Source: Anthonomus grandis grandis
Taxonomy: Eukaryota > Arthropoda > Insecta > Coleoptera > Curculionidae
Length of the DNA stretch: 64,000 nucleotides
Assembly (NCBI RefSeq): GCF_022605725.1
Contig: NC_065556.1
Location: 26,085,140 to 26,149,139 of the forward strand
Reading direction: 5' to 3'
Below, piece by piece: positions 60,190-64,000 of the stretch; the stretch's first letter is position 1, and each line of letters starts with the position of its first letter. Under the pieces are notes generated by a model. The model did no database searches and had not been told where the DNA came from. It saw nothing but the letters and a program-made list of their open reading frames with translations. The translations under genes and the position numbers were made by a program.

Positions 60190-62010
60190 ATATTCCATTT
60201 CAAAATTTTTTTGGATAAAAACGCTGAAATACGATTCAATGATTTTATAGGAAGAAGCTGTGCTCCAATCTTCAAATCTCTTAGTTTCTAAGTTTTAGAG
60301 ATATGAGCATCTTGTCACTTGGAACCCAATAAAATTCCCTTGAATTTTCAAGGTTAATTTTCACATTTTAATTTTTTATTTGGAAAAAACGCTGAAACAG
60401 GTGTCCAATGATTTTACGAGAAGAAGCTGTGCTCCAATTTTCAAATCTCTAACTTTCTTGGTTTCAGAGATATGAGCATTTTGTCACTTGAAACTCAATA
60501 AATTTTTCCTTGAATTTTCAAGGTTTATTTCCACATTTTATTTTTTTTTTGGAAAAAACGCTGAAATAGGTATCCAATGATTTTATGAGAAGAAGCTGTG
60601 CTCCAATTTTCAAATCTCTAACTTTCTTGGTTTCAGAGATTTCAGCATTTTGTCACTTAAAATTCAATAAATTTTTCCTTGAATTTTCAAGGTTAATTTC
60701 CACGTTTTATTTTTTTCTTTGGAAAAAACGCTGAAATACATATCCAATGATTTCATGAGAAGAAGCTGTGCTTCAATTTTCAAATCTCTAACTTTCTTGG
60801 TTTCAGAGATATGAGCATCTTGTCACTTGGAACTCAATAAAATTCCCTTGAATTATCAAGGTTAATTTTCACATTTTAATTTTTTATTTGGAAAAAACGC
60901 TGAACCAGGTGTCCAATGATTTTATGAGAAGAAGCTGTGCTCCAATTCTCAATTCTCTAACTTTTTTGGTTTCAGAGATATGAGCATTTTGTCACTTGGA
61001 ACTCAATAAAATTCCCTTAAATTCTCAAGGTTAATTTTCACATTTTAATTTTTTTCTTTGGAAAAAACCCTGAAATGGGTGTCCAATGATTTTATGAGAA
61101 GAAGCTGTGCTCCAATTTTCAAATCTGTAACTTTCTTGGTTTCAGAGATTTGAGCATTTTGTCACTTGAAATTCAATAAATTTTTCCTTGAATTTTCAAG
61201 GTTAATTTCCACGTTTTTATTTTTTTCTTTGGAAAAAACGCTGAAATAGGTATCCAATGATTTCATGAGAAGAAGCTGTATTCCAATTTTCAAATCTCTA
61301 ACTTTCTTGGTTTTAGAGATATGAGCATTTTGTTACTTGGAATCTAATTATATTTCCATGAATTTTCAAGGTTAATTTTCACATTTTAATTTTTTATTTG
61401 GAAAAAACGCTGAAATAGGTGTCCAATGATTTTTGAGAAGAAGCTGTGCTCCAGTTTTCAAATCTCTAACTTTCTTGGTTTCAGAGATATGAGCATCTTG
61501 TCACTTGGAACTCAATAATTTTTTCCTTGAATTTTCAAGGTTAATTTTTTGGAAAAAACGCTGAAATAGGGGTCCAATGATTTCTTGAGAAGAAGCTATG
61601 CTCCAATTTTCAAATCTCTAACTTTCTTGGTTTCAGAGATATGAGCATTTTGTCACTTGGAACTCAATAAAATTTCCTTGAATTTTCAAGGTTAATTTCT
61701 ACATTTAAATTTTTTTTTGAAAAAAACGCTGAAATAGGTGTCCAATGATTTTACGAGAAGAAGCTGTGCTCCAATTTTCAAATCTCTAACTTTCTTGGTT
61801 TTAGAGATATGAGCATTTTGTTATTTGGAACTCTATAAATATTTCCTTTAATTTTCAAGATTAATTTCCACATTTTAATTTTTTTTTTGGAAAAAACGCT
61901 GAAATAGGTGTCCAATGATTTTATGAAAAGAACCTGTGTTTCAATTTTCAAATCTCTAACTTTCTTGGTTTCAGAGATAAGAGCATTTTGTTTCTAGGAA
62001 TTTAATTTTT
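60190..62010 (+). repeat. 169-bp satellite, about 11 copies, upstream of exon A
   Basis: GAAGAAGCTGTGCTCCAATT recurs at 169-170 bp steps (60251, 60420, 60589, 60759, 60928, 61098 ...). Each unit reads CGCTGAAATAGGTGTCCAAT, AATCTCTAACTTTCTTGGTT, AGAGATATGAGCATTTTGTC and CTTGAATTTTCAAGGTTAAT, the last being a small palindrome. It lies in the syntaxin intron. Confidence 0.9.
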
Positions 62011-62019
62011 TGTTGATTT

Positions 62020-62930
62020 TTCTTGAAAAAAAAAATGATTTTTTCAATAGAACTTTCCGCACTAAAATAATTGCCCTTTTCATGATCCAGAATTCAATGA
62101 AATACCGAAAAGAAAATTCTTACTAAACTAACCTAAGGGATTTCATAGTGAAAAAGGGGCAAAAAACAAAAGCTACTAAACTTGCAAAAAAAATTTTAAT
62201 AATTAATAAATAATATATTCTATAAATATGTGCAAATAATAGACGGCGGGAAGGGGGAGGGGGGCGAGGAATATTAACAAAAACGTGACAAATTTGAAGA
62301 CATATTAATAATAATAATTAAAAAACTTTGGCAATTAAATGCACCTGAAAGGAATAACATTAATGATAATAATAATAATACAATAATTAATGCAATTTTT
62401 AACTCAGTAGTTCCTGCTATTGTCCACCATTTCCTGCTACACTTTTAGGCTCATCACTTATTCTAAAAATAATCACTAAATTGACTGCTCAAAATGATCA
62501 CATTTTTTCACTTAAAATATCGCATTTTTCCAAAAAGAAAAGCTCGGTATTTTATTAATTGGGAAAATGCGATACAGGTAATACTACTGGCTTAAAAATC
62601 CAAGCTAAATTTATATTACGTTATAAGTAATTTAACCTTAAAGCTAAACTATCGTAGTACGCTAATAAATATGAGTATTGCAAAAAGATTCTTTTGCAAA
62701 CAGTGGTGAAATCACACGTCCTATCTTTAACCTTTAAGAAATCACAGTTTAACTTAATGAGGCGTACAATACGTAATAAGTTAAGACATAAGTTAAGTGG
62801 ACATGTTTTATTTTTTTTTTTTAGTAGAAAATGCCAAAAATTAAAAACATTTTTTTTTTGGAAATCAGCCTATTTGCATTCAAGCCAATTTTTTCACGAA
62901 ATTGTCCTCATACGTTGTCAAAACTCGAAT
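62020..62930. other. Unique AT-rich stretch with ATA microsatellite
   Basis: No coding signal that I trust. Contains AAT/ATA trinucleotide runs (about 62310-62390). The open frame 62694-63065 has no protein features and runs into the next array. Confidence 0.35.
62245..62269 (+). promoter_or_regulatory. G-rich tract (C-rich in the syntaxin transcript)
   Basis: GGCGGGAAGGGGGAGGGGGG stands out in DNA that is otherwise strongly AT-rich. On the plus strand it could form a G-quadruplex. On the minus strand, as transcribed in the syntaxin intron, it is a C-rich pyrimidine tract of the kind bound by PCBP/hnRNP K or PTB. The function is inferred only. Confidence 0.35.
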
Positions 62931-64000
62931 AATTCCAGGAGCTCCACTACTTTTGGTAACATATGGCAACAACGCTTTTCAATACCAGCCACGGATCTCT
63001 TACACTTGTTGTGGTTGGTAGTCTTGCCACATGTACCTCCTAATTACTTACTAGAAAATTTTTGAAAAGAAATTTTTGGAAAAGCATGGAATTGATTAAA
63101 GTCAAGTAGTTTTTGAAGATTATTTTGTTATTACAGGAGCTCCACTATTTTTGGTAACATATGGCAACAACGCTTTTTAGCACGAAGGCACCCGATCTAG
63201 AAACACTTTTGAAGAAGAATCCGGCATTCGAAACGTCTGAAATAAATAGCAACGCTGCGGTTCGATGTGCTGTCTATAATACTTTTTGAAAATCGGAGGG
63301 AATCGTCATTAATTTTTCTTCTTTCTTTTAGTTGTTAATTTTCTTCTTTCTTATTAATAAGAATTTTGTGCTGTACCGAGAAATTTTCCCTTAAACAGAG
63401 ATAAATGCCCAAAACCTTGAAAAAGTAATTAATTGATTAAAATCAACTAATTTTTGAAAATTATTTTATTATTCCAGGAGCTCCATTATTTTTGATAACA
63501 TATGGCAACAACGCTTTTACGATCTAACACGAATGCATCGACACGACACGAATATAAAACTAAATCTCTGGAATAAATAGCAACGCTGCGTTTCGACATG
63601 CTGTCTATAATGCTTTCCCGAGAGTCGGAGGGACTCGTCATTTGTCGTGGCTTGCATTGTTGCCATATAAGTGGTTTTTAAATTCTAGTTTAGTTATTAA
63701 TAAGAATTTTCACTCCTCACCTCAAACCTTATTAAAATCGCGAAAATAACCTAAAATGAAATGATTTCTTAAAATTGGAGGAGCTCCACTAATTTTGGTA
63801 ACATATGGCAACAACGCTTGCACGATTAGCCACGAATCCGTTCGACAAAGAATCTTGCAGCAAGCGCTGTTGTCGGATTGCAATGTTTTTCCTTACACAA
63901 CGTTACGTTAGGATTAGTTGAAAATCGCGTTTTTTCACAAAAATTAACAATATAAAAAATTACGTACTCAATAATGGCAACGGAGCGGTTCGAAATGCTG
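62930..64000 (+). repeat. Tandem array, 200-340-bp unit, running off the window
   Basis: GGAGCTCCACTA followed by TTTTGGTAACATATGGCAAC occurs at about 62937, 63137, 63476 and 63780. It alternates with AATAGCAACGCTGCGGTTCG and ATGCTGTCTATAATGCTTT (63240-63290 and 63575-63615). Four or more copies; the last is cut by the window edge. Confidence 0.75.

Noticed and set aside
62694..63065. 123-codon open frame near the right end
   Set aside because: No domain, low-complexity start and an end inside the next tandem array; no splice or composition support.

Overview
This is AT-rich eukaryotic DNA, almost certainly from an insect (perhaps a beetle; that is an inference from gene structure and repeat style). 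Evidence: coding exons carry GT..AG introns, and most introns are only 47-58 nt while a few are expanded to 5-8 kb. The transposon remnants (Tc1-like, DUF4817/DDE, jockey/CR1-type LINE) are also insect-typical. There are no bacterial operons, rRNA or tRNA genes that I can see.

Layout. (1) 77-23295, plus strand: the 3' three quarters of a leucine-rich-repeat plus guanylate-kinase-like gene (LRGUK-type). It has 14 exons whose phases all join without a break into 755 codons and a stop; the 5' end lies left of the window. Three introns (1038-9404, 10438-15260, 15750-22969) are swollen by one satellite family built around a palindromic TTACAG-N4-CTGTAA motif. The last of these also holds a LINE nested in a DDE transposon. 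(2) 23300-29470: a near-perfect stem-loop, then a T/A-rich short tandem repeat that flips orientation twice, making long inverted repeats. (3) 29480-38100: about 1 kb of complex sequence, then another diverged AT-rich tandem array. (4) 38110-42440: two GC-richer hairpins, a tandem block of about 440-bp units carrying a 40-codon ORF, and a complete Tc1-like element with both ends. (5) 42440-52730: two more tandem arrays, one interrupted by a retrotransposon gag fragment and one bracketed by an exact 15-bp inverted repeat. (6) 53008-59981, minus strand: two alternative C-terminal (SNARE membrane-anchor) exons of a syntaxin-1A-type gene, separated by a 25-copy, 171-bp satellite. Upstream of them lie an 11-copy, 169-bp satellite that shares a 20-nt core with the first, a G-rich tract, and a third array running off the window. 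The SNARE-helix exons should lie beyond 64000.

The two genes are convergent. Their coding parts are small and intact; nearly everything else is tandem repeat. Most open reading frames in the repeat arrays are chance products of the repeat and are not annotated.
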